A stretch of DNA of 60,732 nucleotides from Deltaproteobacteria bacterium (lineage in GTDB: Bacteria; Desulfobacterota; GWC2-55-46; UBA9637). Within the stretch, counting starts at the first letter, position 1; every line of letters begins with the position of its first letter. A program made the position numbers and the translations under genes. Under the pieces are notes generated by a model. It was not told where the DNA came from. It saw nothing but the letters and a program-made list of their open reading frames with translations, and made no database searches. Location: assembly GCA_016219285.1 (NCBI GenBank), contig JACRNJ010000049.1:1-60732 (forward strand), given 5' to 3'. This document shows, one piece after another, positions 18,232-26,141 of this stretch.

Positions 18232-18303
18232 TCAGGCGATTGGATTCTGCTTAATGTCTCCTTTTATTAAAGTAATCTCCTTGCCCGGCTGGCTTTTACA
18301 CAT
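18232..18303 (-). CDS. Possible leader peptide upstream of the pilin gene (23 aa)
   Basis: GGAGG stands eight bases before an ATG that opens 23 codons (MCKSQPGKEITLIKGDIKQN...) ending in TGA, 65 bases before the pilin start. The Shine-Dalgarno is stronger than those of most genes here. It could be a leader peptide or a chance ORF on the pilin mRNA; no homolog is recognised. Confidence 0.4.
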   Translation of the reverse strand: MCKSQPGKEITLIKGDIKQNPIA

Positions 18304-18400
18304 ATGTATCACCTCCTGTATTGTATTATGAATATCTTATATAATACTTCGGATTAACAAACGAAAAACTTAAAGAAAATCTTAAAAACCAATTATTTTG

Positions 18401-18632
18401 TTACAAGGTCTTTAAAAACGTCTCCACTATCTTTGGGTCAAACTGTGCGCCTGAGCATCTTTTCAATTCGCCTACAATTGCATCCATATGACTTCCCTTT
18501 CTGTAAGGCCGCCTGTAAGACCGCTAATATATATCACAGGCATATCGCAGCGCTCACGGATCTGTTTGGCAGCAGCCACACCGTCCATTCCGCCTTTCAG
18601 CACAATATCCATGAGGACCAAATCCGGCCTTT
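18401..18632 (-). pseudogene. Remnant of a response regulator with HD-GYP output
   Basis: Reading 18632 downward, one frame gives [20 protein letters not shown] then PVIYISGL, the middle of a receiver domain including its phospho-Asp. It hits a stop near 18495. Another frame then gives ELKRCSGAQFDPKIVETFL, a typical HD-GYP C-terminus, ending at TAA 18401-18403. The 5' part of the gene is replaced by a MITE-like element and the centre is deleted, so it is certainly non-functional. Confidence 0.75.
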
Positions 18633-18781
18633 AGGCAGCGACATAAATTTGTAGTCTGCCGATCCAGTTTAAATACATAACGGGACAAGTTTATCGGCGA
18701 TTTTAAAATACGCCCATAGAGCGCCCAACAGAAGGCTGGGTCGGGCAAACCACAGCTATTTATTTTTGTCGTCCACTATAG
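18629..18781. mobile_element. MITE-like element, copy 1
   Basis: The ends are inverted (CTTTAGGCAGCGACATAAA at left; TTTGTCGTCCACTATAG at right), and the interior contains GTAGTCTGCCGAT, ATTTTAAAATACGCCCAT and GGGCAAACCAC. Copy 2 at 30388-30492 has the same blocks with a shorter centre. There is no coding capacity. It truncates the response-regulator remnant and ends 44 bases before the lux-box-like site. Confidence 0.75.
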
Positions 18782-18825
18782 GTTGATAGTTGCTTTATAT
18801 TTTAACTCCAATATTGACCATGTCA

Positions 18826-18845
18826 ACCTGTCCTTTTTGACAGGT
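18826..18845 (+). promoter_or_regulatory. lux-box-like operator upstream of luxI
   Basis: A 20-base palindrome ACCTGT-N8-ACAGGT; both half-sites are identical to those of the Vibrio fischeri lux box. Its centre (18835.5) lies about 40 bases before an expected start near 18875, given AT-rich -10 candidates (TATAAC, 18863-18868). That is the class II activator position of LuxR proteins and suggests positive autoregulation of luxI. Confidence 0.8.
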
Positions 18846-18939
18846 AACAAAATATTATATTATATAACACTTCTATAAAAAATATAACTGCCAACCCTGC
18901 CAGTTACATGAATGTTAAATTTCTGTTAAAAATATTTTC

Positions 18940-19602
18940 ATGGAGCTGATATTTCAGGAAGGAGATTATCTGATAAAAACCTTGTCAACACATGAAGAGA
19001 TGGAGGAGGCCTTTCGTTTAAGGCATGAGGTATTTGTTGATGAACTCAAATGGGTTCCTGCATCGCCGGATGGAATGGAAAAAGACAGATATGATGCATT
19101 CGCCGATTCATTAGGGGTTTTTGACGCAGACAACAGGCTGGTGGGTCATGTCAGGCTTATCCCTGCGCCACTGCCGTTCATGGTAGAAAAGGAATTTGCC
19201 TGTCTTTTGCCCAAAGATAAACCTTTCATAAAGGTTTCCAAAATGGCGGAGTGCACAAGGATATGTGTTAAAAAAAACTACAGAGCAATTACAATAGATT
19301 CTTCCTTAACATTAGGCCATCTGCTTTATAAGGCTGTTTATCAATGGGGGCTTATGCAAGATGTGAAACTATTGGCAGCAGTTGTAGAAAGGGGATACTA
19401 CCACTATTTAAAATCATTTTTCCCATTTGAATTGTTGGGAAATTTTTCTACAATCGGAGATGGGGTTAAGGCCGGCGTAATCACAGTAAATTGGCGTAGT
19501 TTTGAAGTTGCTGCAAGAGAAAAAAGGCCTGAATTCTTACAATGGATGACTAATCTGCCTGCCCTTGTTCCAGCGCAATGGCTACGGCATGCGCTTTATT
19601 AG
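18940..19602 (+). CDS. luxI: LuxI-family acyl-homoserine-lactone synthase
   Basis: A 220-residue protein with the family invariants in order: R28, F32, W38 (FRLRHEVFVDELKW), E47, D49 and D52 (GMEKDRYD), R72 (HVRLIP), E104 and R107 (ECTR). These enzymes make an AHL signal from S-adenosylmethionine and an acyl donor. No Shine-Dalgarno precedes the ATG. Its 3' end overlaps the convergent luxR gene by 53 bases. A related GNAT-fold acyltransferase (exosortase/PEP-CTERM-associated) is the main alternative, but the paired LuxR and the lux-type palindrome favour AHL synthesis. Confidence 0.88.
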   Translation: MELIFQEGDYLIKTLSTHEEMEEAFRLRHEVFVDELKWVPASPDGMEKDRYDAFADSLGVFDADNRLVGHVRLIPAPLPFMVEKEFACLLPKDKPFIKVSKMAECTRICVKKNYRAITIDSSLTLGHLLYKAVYQWGLMQDVKLLAAVVERGYYHYLKSFFPFELLGNFSTIGDGVKAGVITVNWRSFEVAAREKRPEFLQWMTNLPALVPAQWLRHALY

Positions 19603-20296
19603 TTGCATTAAGTTTATTTTTTATATTCTCTATATGGAATTTTACCGTCCTCTCGCTTAGATTCAGTATCACAGATATTTCCCAGTTGGTTTTGCCGTCT
19701 TTAATCCATTGAATAATCTCCGCCTCCCGTGGCGTCAGAGAAGGCAATGGTTTTCTTGCGCTCTCTTTACACACCTTGGCTATTGCCTGATGACAATGCG
19801 GAATAATAATATCTACTATTGCCTTTTGATGCGCTCCAAAATGGTTTTTGCTTCCGGCGAAATTTATGATGCTGCCCAATCTGGTATGGGTAGATAAAAT
19901 AGAGCTTGATATCCCAAAATTCAGATTAAAACTTTTAGCATTGTGGATAAATTCAGGAGATATTTTTTCCTTATATTGTTTGTAAGTATCCGCCCATGTC
20001 TGCGTTCCTAAAAATTTGGAGTGCCACCACACAATCGGGTCTATTTCATAAAGTTTTTTTTCGCCATATGCAATGAACCATGCATCAGGATAGCTGCTGT
20101 TTATTATCGTTCTTGCACCAATGAGCCTATTATCATTGCATACACCCAAACCACATATACTATAGTCACCGCATACCAATTCTTTAGCCTTTTCCAATAC
20201 TGTTTTAATATCAGCCTCATTTCTGCAAGTTATGAGGGTTTGTATTGTTTCAAGAATTTGCATCACTTCTTTTTTGGAAAAATCTTTATAGCCCAT
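19550..20296 (-). CDS. luxR: LuxR-family quorum-sensing transcription factor
   Basis: A 248-residue regulator. The N-terminal autoinducer-binding domain has all signature residues: W73, Y77, D86, P87, W101 and G128. The C-terminal GerE helix-turn-helix (about 185-245) reads LTPREAEIIQWIKDGKT...ERTVKFHIENIKNKL. It is convergent with luxI with overlapping 3' ends, an arrangement known from the esaI/esaR type. A lux-box half-site (ACCTGT on the minus strand, 20355-20360) lies upstream of its start but lacks a proper second half. Confidence 0.92.
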   Translation of the reverse strand: MGYKDFSKKEVMQILETIQTLITCRNEADIKTVLEKAKELVCGDYSICGLGVCNDNRLIGARTIINSSYPDAWFIAYGEKKLYEIDPIVWWHSKFLGTQTWADTYKQYKEKISPEFIHNAKSFNLNFGISSSILSTHTRLGSIINFAGSKNHFGAHQKAIVDIIIPHCHQAIAKVCKESARKPLPSLTPREAEIIQWIKDGKTNWEISVILNLSERTVKFHIENIKNKLNATNKAHAVAIALEQGQAD

Positions 20297-20445
20297 AGCC
20301 CGCCTATTCTACTAAAACAGCCGCGCATATTTGCGTTAATCTGCTCTGTTCTGCACAGGTTGACTTATCACTCATACATTAAGAACGCATATAGCTGCTG
20401 CGCCCCGATACAACCCATTGCCGTTCAGGCGCTTTATGTTGGCCT

Positions 20446-21541
20446 TTATTTTCCACTCAGAAGATATGCCTCCATAAACTCATCCAATTTTCCGTCAAGC
20501 ACTGCATCTACATTTCCTGCTTCAAAACCTGTTCTGTGGTCTTTAATTAAGCGGTATGGCTGCAGCACATAGGAGCGAATCTGACTCCCCCATGTGATCT
20601 CTTTTTTCTCCTTATGAAATTCGCTCATTTTATCTTCCTGTTCTTTGAGCTTTAATTCATAAAGCCTTGACCGCAGTATCTTCATGGCCAATGCCCTGTT
20701 TTTATGCTGGCTTCTTTCAGCCTGACATGCAACTATTATGCCGCTCGGCACATGCGTTATCCTCACGGCGGTTTCCACCTTGTTTACATTCTGACCGCCG
20801 GCTCCGCCTGACCTGAATGTGTCAACCTTTAAATCAGCATCTTTTACATCCACCTCAAGAGCATCTTCAATTTCAGGATAGACAAACACAGATGCAAAGG
20901 ATGTGTGTCTCCGCTGGTTAGCATCAAACGGCGATATTCTGACAAGGCGATGCACGCCAACCTCTGCCTTGAGATAGCCATAGGCATACTCACCCTCTAT
21001 GGTCAAGGTAACACTCTTTACCCCTGCCTCTTCTCCCGCCTGATAATCAACTACCTCTACCCTGTATCTGTTTTTTTCTGCCCATCTTGTATACATCCGC
21101 AGAAGTATCTCTGCCCAATCCTGGGCCTCTGTGCCGCCGGAACCTGGATGGATTGACAGGATGGCGCTTAGCCTGTCATGTTCTCCGCCGAGCATCCTCT
21201 GAATATCCAGATGATGCATCCGCTTTTCCGTATCGGATAATTTGTCTTCCGCCTCTTTGGCTGTTTCCGGGCTCTGTTCCGAGACAGCAAGTTCCAAAAG
21301 CACTGAGGCATCTTCAAGCTCTTTGCAAATGCTGTCAATTGAAGCAATCTCTGACTTTAAAGCCGCCTGTATTTTCAGCAGGTTTTGCGCCTCATGAGCC
21401 TTTTCCCATAGGGCAGGGTCTGCAACTAACTTCTCTATCTCGCCCAGTCTTTTAGCCTTTGAATCTAAGTCAAAGATAGCCTCGTATCTCAATCAATCTA
21501 TTTTGCAGTCCCTTCAGCCTCTCCTGAATCTCGTCAAACAT
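20446..21541 (-). CDS. prfB: Peptide chain release factor 2, programmed +1 frameshift
   Basis: Translation starts at the ATG ending at 21541 and reads 23 codons ([11 protein letters not shown]...EIRGYL) to an in-frame TGA at 21472-21470. The site CTT-TGA-C (21475-21469), preceded by an AGG-containing stretch, is the classic RF2 autoregulatory frameshift. A +1 shift gives Asp and continues through the rest, about 364 residues in total. GGQ is present in [15 protein letters not shown]2 recognises UGA and UAA. Annotating only the downstream frame would lose the true N-terminus. Confidence 0.97.
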
Positions 21542-21570
21542 GGTGTCTTCCTTTCTTTAATTATATATAT

Positions 21571-21655
21571 TTTGTAGTTTGCTGATTTATCAGCGTTTTT
21601 AAAGACGCCCATAAACTTGTCACCAAGTGTTTTAATTGGGGATGGGCAGCTACAA
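21571..21655. repeat. Degenerate relative of the MITE-like element
   Basis: TTTGTAGTTTGCTGATTTATCAGCG...GACGCCCATAAA...GATGGGCAGCTACAA (short blocks) parallels GTAGTCTGCCGATTTATCGGC...TACGCCCATAAATGGGCAAACTACA of copy 2. It lies between lnt and prfB and touches the lnt stop codon. Confidence 0.5.
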
Positions 21656-23284
21656 TTTTTTTCTTCTCATAACTAACAACCAACAACCAATAGACAATAT
21701 CATACATCCGATTGCAAATATATCACCATATCTTGAATAAAATGTAAATTGGTTTATATCCCTTATTTTGATATATCCTGCCATGGCTTCTCTTGTAAAT
21801 ATATCGCTTTTCAATATAATTCTACCGACAGGGTCGACCACCCCGCTTACGCCCGTATTTGCCGCCCTTATTAAAAATACCTTATTCTCCACAGCCCGGA
21901 ATATCGCTTGAGAAAAGTGCTGATATGGCGCCGATGTCCTGCCAAACCATGCATCATTTGTTATATTTACAAGAAACCCAGCCCCTTCATTGATAAAACC
22001 CCTTGCAAGCTCCGGAAATATTGATTCAAAGCATATCAAGACCCCGAAACTATAGCCGTCCAATTCAAGCGGCTTAAGCCATTTCCCAGAGCTGAAATCC
22101 CCAACTCCGACAACAAGCTTATGTATAAACGGCAGATATTTTTTGAGCGGCACATATTCGCCAAAAGGGACAAGATGAATTTTATCATATTTCCCGATTA
22201 GTTCACCTTTTGGGGATATAAGAAGGGCGCTGTTATAATATTTTATTTCACCGCCAAGGCCTACCCCGTATGTATCGTTGCCTGTAAACAGGTAGGCATT
22301 GGCATCCCTGGGCAAATTAAATACCTCAGGGCCTAGCTCTTTATCAGATTGAAGATAAAACGGAATTGCTGTTTCAGGCCAGACAATCAGCCTCGCCCCT
22401 TGCCTTGCCAATGTCATGCTTAAATTTTTATAAATATCCACGGTCTCTCTTTTAAAAGCAAGGTCCCATTTTCTGCCCTGGTCTACATTGCCCTGGGCGA
22501 TGCCGATTTTTAAGGCTTTCCAATTTTGAGATGCCTTGTCTGTCTCATATATTCTGAAAAAACCATAAATTAAAACAATAATTAAAATGAAAGAAACAAC
22601 AAACCCGCTTTTCAAGAAAGGTGAAAGGTGAAAGCCGGCAGTTGATACCTCTTTGTCTTGTTTGAACTTTGAGCTTTTAGCTTGTATCGCAAAAAGTATA
22701 AACATATTTACCATGACTATTAAAAAAGAAACGCCGTATACGCCTGTAATATCCGTTATCTGAATAAGGGGAAGGAGTGAAGACTGAGAGTAGCCTAAAA
22801 GAACCCATGGGAAGCCTATGGTAATCATGTTAGCCCTTATATATTCCAGGGCAACCCATAATGACGAGGCAAACAAAACCTTTAATAATAAATTCGTTTT
22901 TATGGATAATACAAATGAGACTCCAAATCCAAAGACAGCAAAGAAAAGGGCAAGATATAATACCAGCAAAAGGAGAACCAAAATACTGGTGAAGAACGGA
23001 ACACCTCCATAATTAACCATTGAGTTCACAACCCAATAGACTGTGCCAAGGAAAAAGATAATGCCCCACAAAAGGCCGAGCAAAAACCCTCTTTTGCCAA
23101 ATTCAGGCAAAGAAATTCCAGCGCCTTTCCTGACCCCCGCCCTCTGACCCCTGACTCCTGTATTATTAAGCGCAAAGAAAAACGGCGCCATTCCAACCCA
23201 TGCAAAAAAACCAATATCAATTGGCGGGAATGCCGCAATAAGCATCACCCCTGAAAATGTAATCAGCAAAAAGTCTATCAGCAT
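21650..23284 (-). CDS. lnt: Apolipoprotein N-acyltransferase
   Basis: A 544-residue membrane enzyme: N-terminal transmembrane helices, then a carbon-nitrogen-hydrolase domain with the catalytic Glu in VWPETAIPFY, the Lys in GKYDKIHLVPFGEYVP, and the Cys in LICFESIFPE. It adds the third acyl chain to lipoproteins in the inner membrane, implying a diderm cell. Two low-complexity segments between helices (GVRGQRAGVRKG near residue 45 and SSKFKQDKEVSTAGFHLSPF near residue 205) are coded by heptad arrays and look like insertions. Confidence 0.95.
   Translation of the reverse strand: MLIDFLLITFSGVMLIAAFPPIDIGFFAWVGMAPFFFALNNTGVRGQRAGVRKGAGISLPEFGKRGFLLGLLWGIIFFLGTVYWVVNSMVNYGGVPFFTSILVLLLLVLYLALFFAVFGFGVSFVLSIKTNLLLKVLFASSLWVALEYIRANMITIGFPWVLLGYSQSSLLPLIQITDITGVYGVSFLIVMVNMFILFAIQAKSSKFKQDKEVSTAGFHLSPFLKSGFVVSFILIIVLIYGFFRIYETDKASQNWKALKIGIAQGNVDQGRKWDLAFKRETVDIYKNLSMTLARQGARLIVWPETAIPFYLQSDKELGPEVFNLPRDANAYLFTGNDTYGVGLGGEIKYYNSALLISPKGELIGKYDKIHLVPFGEYVPLKKYLPFIHKLVVGVGDFSSGKWLKPLELDGYSFGVLICFESIFPELARGFINEGAGFLVNITNDAWFGRTSAPYQHFSQAIFRAVENKVFLIRAANTGVSGVVDPVGRIILKSDIFTREAMAGYIKIRDINQFTFYSRYGDIFAIGCMILSIGCWLLVMRRKKL
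22614..22687 (-). repeat. In-frame heptad element in lnt (second)
   Basis: Plus-strand units AAGAAAG, GTGAAAG, GTGAAAG at one side and TTTGAAC, TTTGAGC, TTTTAGC at the other, separated by about four unrelated heptads. It resembles nrdJ element 3. Confidence 0.6.
23129..23163 (-). repeat. In-frame heptad element in lnt (first)
   Basis: Plus-strand units CCTGACC, CCCGCCC, TCTGACC, CCTGACT, CCTGTAT: five consecutive related heptads inside the loop after the first helices. Confidence 0.7.
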
Positions 23285-23285
23285 T

Positions 23286-24020
23286 TTATTTTGATACTAC
23301 AGAAAAGATATAGAAAATAAGAAAGGTTACTCCTGCTCCCAATAAGGCGCCCAGAAATACCTCTGATTTTGTGTGGATGCCTGCAATGAGTCGGCTGTGG
23401 CTTACCATAAGCGCCATAATAAATGTGAGGAGTGTAACAAAAGGATTCAGTGTCATTAAAACTACTGCTGCCCAGAGGGAAAAGGCAACGGCAGAATGTC
23501 CGCTCGGCATACCGCCGTGAAGCGGGCTGCCCTTTCCAAAATATGCCTTTGATGCAACAACGGTTATAAGAACAATCAGTAACGCAACAACGGCAATATG
23601 TCCGGTAAAGACCTTCATGGTTTGCAGACCTATGACAAATGGGTTAATAAGATATCTTGAAAATATAAGATAACCCATTATAAACACGCCAATGGATGAT
23701 AAAAGAACAGCTCCTGCCGAAATATCTTTTGCAGCTTTTGCAAGCGGATGAAATTTTTTGCCGCACACCAGGTCTATGGTTGACTCAATAGCGGTGTTTA
23801 TCATCTCTGCAAATAATAGTATTACAACAGAGATGGAAAAAAGCACAAACTCAATTTCATGGAGATTCAGAATAAGACCCAGAAGCAGCGCTATTGCTGC
23901 TATGGCAAAGAAATATCTTGTATGCCTCTGATGTTTAAGCGCGTATATTATGCCCTCTATTGCGCAGTTAAGGCTTTCAAATATATTTTTCGGCTTTATT
24001 AACTCTTTATCTTGTTCCAA
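23286..24020 (-). CDS. Fusion of diacylglycerol/undecaprenol kinase and PAP2 phosphatase
   Basis: A 244-residue membrane protein. Residues 10-120 are a DgkA-type kinase (NCAIEGIIYALKHQRHTR and the catalytic EMINTAIESTIDL). The second half is a PAP2 domain with KAYFGKGSP, GGMPSGHSA and HSRLIAGIHTKSE. The kinase phosphorylates diacylglycerol or undecaprenol and the phosphatase dephosphorylates lipid phosphates, so one polypeptide carries opposing lipid-recycling activities. Fusions of this kind occur in several phyla. It lies between ybeY and lnt in a tight operon. Confidence 0.88.
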   Translation of the reverse strand: MEQDKELIKPKNIFESLNCAIEGIIYALKHQRHTRYFFAIAAIALLLGLILNLHEIEFVLFSISVVILLFAEMINTAIESTIDLVCGKKFHPLAKAAKDISAGAVLLSSIGVFIMGYLIFSRYLINPFVIGLQTMKVFTGHIAVVALLIVLITVVASKAYFGKGSPLHGGMPSGHSAVAFSLWAAVVLMTLNPFVTLLTFIMALMVSHSRLIAGIHTKSEVFLGALLGAGVTFLIFYIFSVVSK

Positions 24021-24047
24021 TTTGCAATCTCCGATTGCGCTGCGAGT

Positions 24048-24512
24048 TTACAATTTGCATTTCGCAATCTTCAGCAGCCTCTTCTCTTCTCTTCTCATCC
24101 TCCGCGCCTCCTTGCTGCCTTTTTCGTGATCAAAACCGAGAAGGTGCAGGATGCCGTGAATCAAAACCCTTGCTATCTCCTCATCCATAGTTACACCATT
24201 TTCTTTAGACTGGGTTCTTGCCGTTTCCAGAGATATAACAACATCGCCAAGAATAAGTTCAGAGTTGGGAGTTCTGGGTTCGGAGTTAAAATCCCACATT
24301 GGAAACGAAAGCACATCGGTAGGCTTGTCCTTTTTTAAATATATCTTATTGAGCCCCTGAATACCATTATTGTCGGTCAAAAGTATGCTCAGTTCTGCGC
24401 TGTCATGGCAGCCCAAATCTTCTAACACCGTCCTTGCCAAGCCACTTATCTTTTTTAGCCCCACCTTCTGCTTGTGTTTGTTTTGTATCAAGACCTTCAC
24501 TATTTTCCCCAT
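24048..24512 (-). CDS. ybeY: Endoribonuclease YbeY
   Basis: A 154-residue protein with the zinc motif HGILHLLGFDH near the C-terminus. YbeY acts in 16S rRNA maturation and ribosome quality control. A GTG at codon 5 (VKVLIQN) matches the usual N-terminus and is an alternative start. The segment NSEPRTPNSEL is coded by heptad units. The gene overlaps the pgpH 3' end by 110 bases in another frame, probably because pgpH has lost its original stop. Confidence 0.93.
   Translation of the reverse strand: MGKIVKVLIQNKHKQKVGLKKISGLARTVLEDLGCHDSAELSILLTDNNGIQGLNKIYLKKDKPTDVLSFPMWDFNSEPRTPNSELILGDVVISLETARTQSKENGVTMDEEIARVLIHGILHLLGFDHEKGSKEARRMRREEKRLLKIAKCKL
24256..24290 (-). repeat. In-frame heptad element in ybeY
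   Basis: Plus-strand units AGTTCAG, AGTTGGG, AGTTCTG, GGTTCGG, AGTTAAA: five consecutive heptads on AGTTNNG, located between the conserved DVLSFPM and GDVVIS motifs. Confidence 0.75.
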
Positions 24513-26136
24513 CCTGGGACAGATTTGAAATCTGTCCCCAACTCTCCGACTCAGGATATTCTATCCTTTGATGAAAGATTCCGGCAAGCGCCCTGTTAAA
24601 ACTTTTGGCAATGATATTAAGATCTTTAAGCATGAGTTCGCATTCATCAATCTGGCCGTCCACAAATATCCTGTTTATTATCTTTTGAACCATATTGTGA
24701 ATCTTTGTGGGAGTTGGGTCAGAAATGGTTTTGGATGCAGCCTCAACCGCATCGGCTAGCATCACCAACCCCGCCTCTTTGCTTCTAGGTTTTGGCCCGG
24801 GATATCTAAAATCCTTTTCATGCGCCTCGTCAATGGTTATACCTTGTTTATTTTTTGCCTTCTGATAAAAATAACTTATCAAGGATGTGCCGTGGTGCTG
24901 CCGGATTATATTTATAATTTCCTCGCCAAGCCTGTGCTCCTGCGCAAGTTCCACACCTTCAGTTACATGTGATATAAGCATCCTGGCGCTAATATCAGGG
25001 GTAAGGATGTCGTGCCTGTTTTCGCCTCTCATATTTTCAATAAAATATAAAGGGTTCTTTACCTTGCCGATATCGTGATAGTAGGCGCTGACCTTTGCCA
25101 GAAGGGGGTTGGCATTGATTGCCTCTGCTGCCGCCTCCACCATGCTTCCGATGATGATTGAGTGATGGTATGTGCCTGGGGCATGAAGGGCAAGCTCTTT
25201 TAACAGCGGATGGTCCATTCTTGCCAGTTCAAGATGTCTTATATTGGTGGTATATCCGAATGCCATCTCAAATATCGGCGCAACACCGGTTACTATCACC
25301 GATGTTATCTGTCCGCCAATAAACCCAAAGAGAACTGTAAAAATATCCTCTCGTACAGACCACCTGCCATTTATGATTATAAAGCTTACAATGGTGAGCA
25401 TATTTATGAAGCCCAGTATAAGACCTGCCTTTGTTATCGTAACCCTTTGTGTGGCATGGCGAATGCCTTTGGCCGCTACAATCCCTCCAATAAAAAAATA
25501 TGCCGCAAGGTTCAGGCTCCCCTCCAAGAATATACCTGAGATTAAACTTATTACCGCAGCAAAAACCAAGGCTGTTTCCGAATTCAGGAAAAGCCTTATG
25601 AGCATCGGCCCTGCGGCTATTGGCAGGAGATATAGATATACATGGGATGATATAACAGGGAATGTGGTTTCTATAGACTTTGCGACAAATAGCGAAAGCT
25701 TCGCCAGCACGAGAATAGTCACAAGCACAACACCCATGAGAATGACATCTTTAGGCGATGAGGCAAATTTTCTTATATTCTTTGCGGAAAATGTATAAGC
25801 GGCGTAAAAGAGGATAATGCTGAAAAAGAAAATGCCGATGGTAGAAATTAAAAACCCTTTGCCGTAAGAAGCCTCCTGGGCCATCCTTAGTCTTTTAATT
25901 ATATCTTCTGTAATCCTGTCGCCTGCCCTTACTATGCTCTCACCTTGTTTGATATCAGATCCTTGTATAGCGATATTTTGGTCGGCCGTAACGTTTGCAA
26001 CCGCAATATCGCCAACCTTGTACGAATATCCGATAAACGAGATGTTTTTGGAGAATAAGACAGCAGCAATGCCGCAGACTAAAATAGCAACAGCCCACTT
26101 CTGGAATACAGGAGATTTTATAGATGCCGTATGCAT
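24403..26136 (-). CDS. pgpH: 7TM-HD family c-di-AMP phosphodiesterase (PgpH-like)
   Basis: A 577-residue protein: one N-terminal helix, a short extracytoplasmic stretch, a multi-helix 7TM region (about 105-290), then a cytoplasmic HD domain with HHSIIIGSMVE and YYHDIGK. PgpH proteins hydrolyse c-di-AMP, so this may oppose CdaA at 9979-10749. The extracytoplasmic 7TMR-HDED domain of ~700-850-residue homologs is largely missing. After IEYPES the C-terminus continues into a palindrome-coded segment (WGQISNLSQDGE) and then into ybeY sequence in another frame, so the last ~45 residues are probably not native. Confidence 0.88.
   Translation of the reverse strand: MHTASIKSPVFQKWAVAILVCGIAAVLFSKNISFIGYSYKVGDIAVANVTADQNIAIQGSDIKQGESIVRAGDRITEDIIKRLRMAQEASYGKGFLISTIGIFFFSIILFYAAYTFSAKNIRKFASSPKDVILMGVVLVTILVLAKLSLFVAKSIETTFPVISSHVYLYLLPIAAGPMLIRLFLNSETALVFAAVISLISGIFLEGSLNLAAYFFIGGIVAAKGIRHATQRVTITKAGLILGFINMLTIVSFIIINGRWSVREDIFTVLFGFIGGQITSVIVTGVAPIFEMAFGYTTNIRHLELARMDHPLLKELALHAPGTYHHSIIIGSMVEAAAEAINANPLLAKVSAYYHDIGKVKNPLYFIENMRGENRHDILTPDISARMLISHVTEGVELAQEHRLGEEIINIIRQHHGTSLISYFYQKAKNKQGITIDEAHEKDFRYPGPKPRSKEAGLVMLADAVEAASKTISDPTPTKIHNMVQKIINRIFVDGQIDECELMLKDLNIIAKSFNRALAGIFHQRIEYPESESWGQISNLSQDGENSEGLDTKQTQAEGGAKKDKWLGKDGVRRFGLP
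24516..24538. repeat. Palindrome in the pgpH tail
   Basis: GGGACAGATTT-G-AAATCTGTCCC, 11-base perfect arms around one base, read in frame near the 3' end of pgpH. Confidence 0.8.
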
Positions 26137-26141
26137 GATGA

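Noticed and set aside
18433-18748. Short open frames around 18.4-18.75 kb
   Set aside because: They are alternative frames of the response-regulator relic and the MITE-like element.
20341-20360. Second lux box upstream of luxR
   Set aside because: Only one half-site (ACCTGT) is present; the partner is ACAGAG at the wrong spacing.
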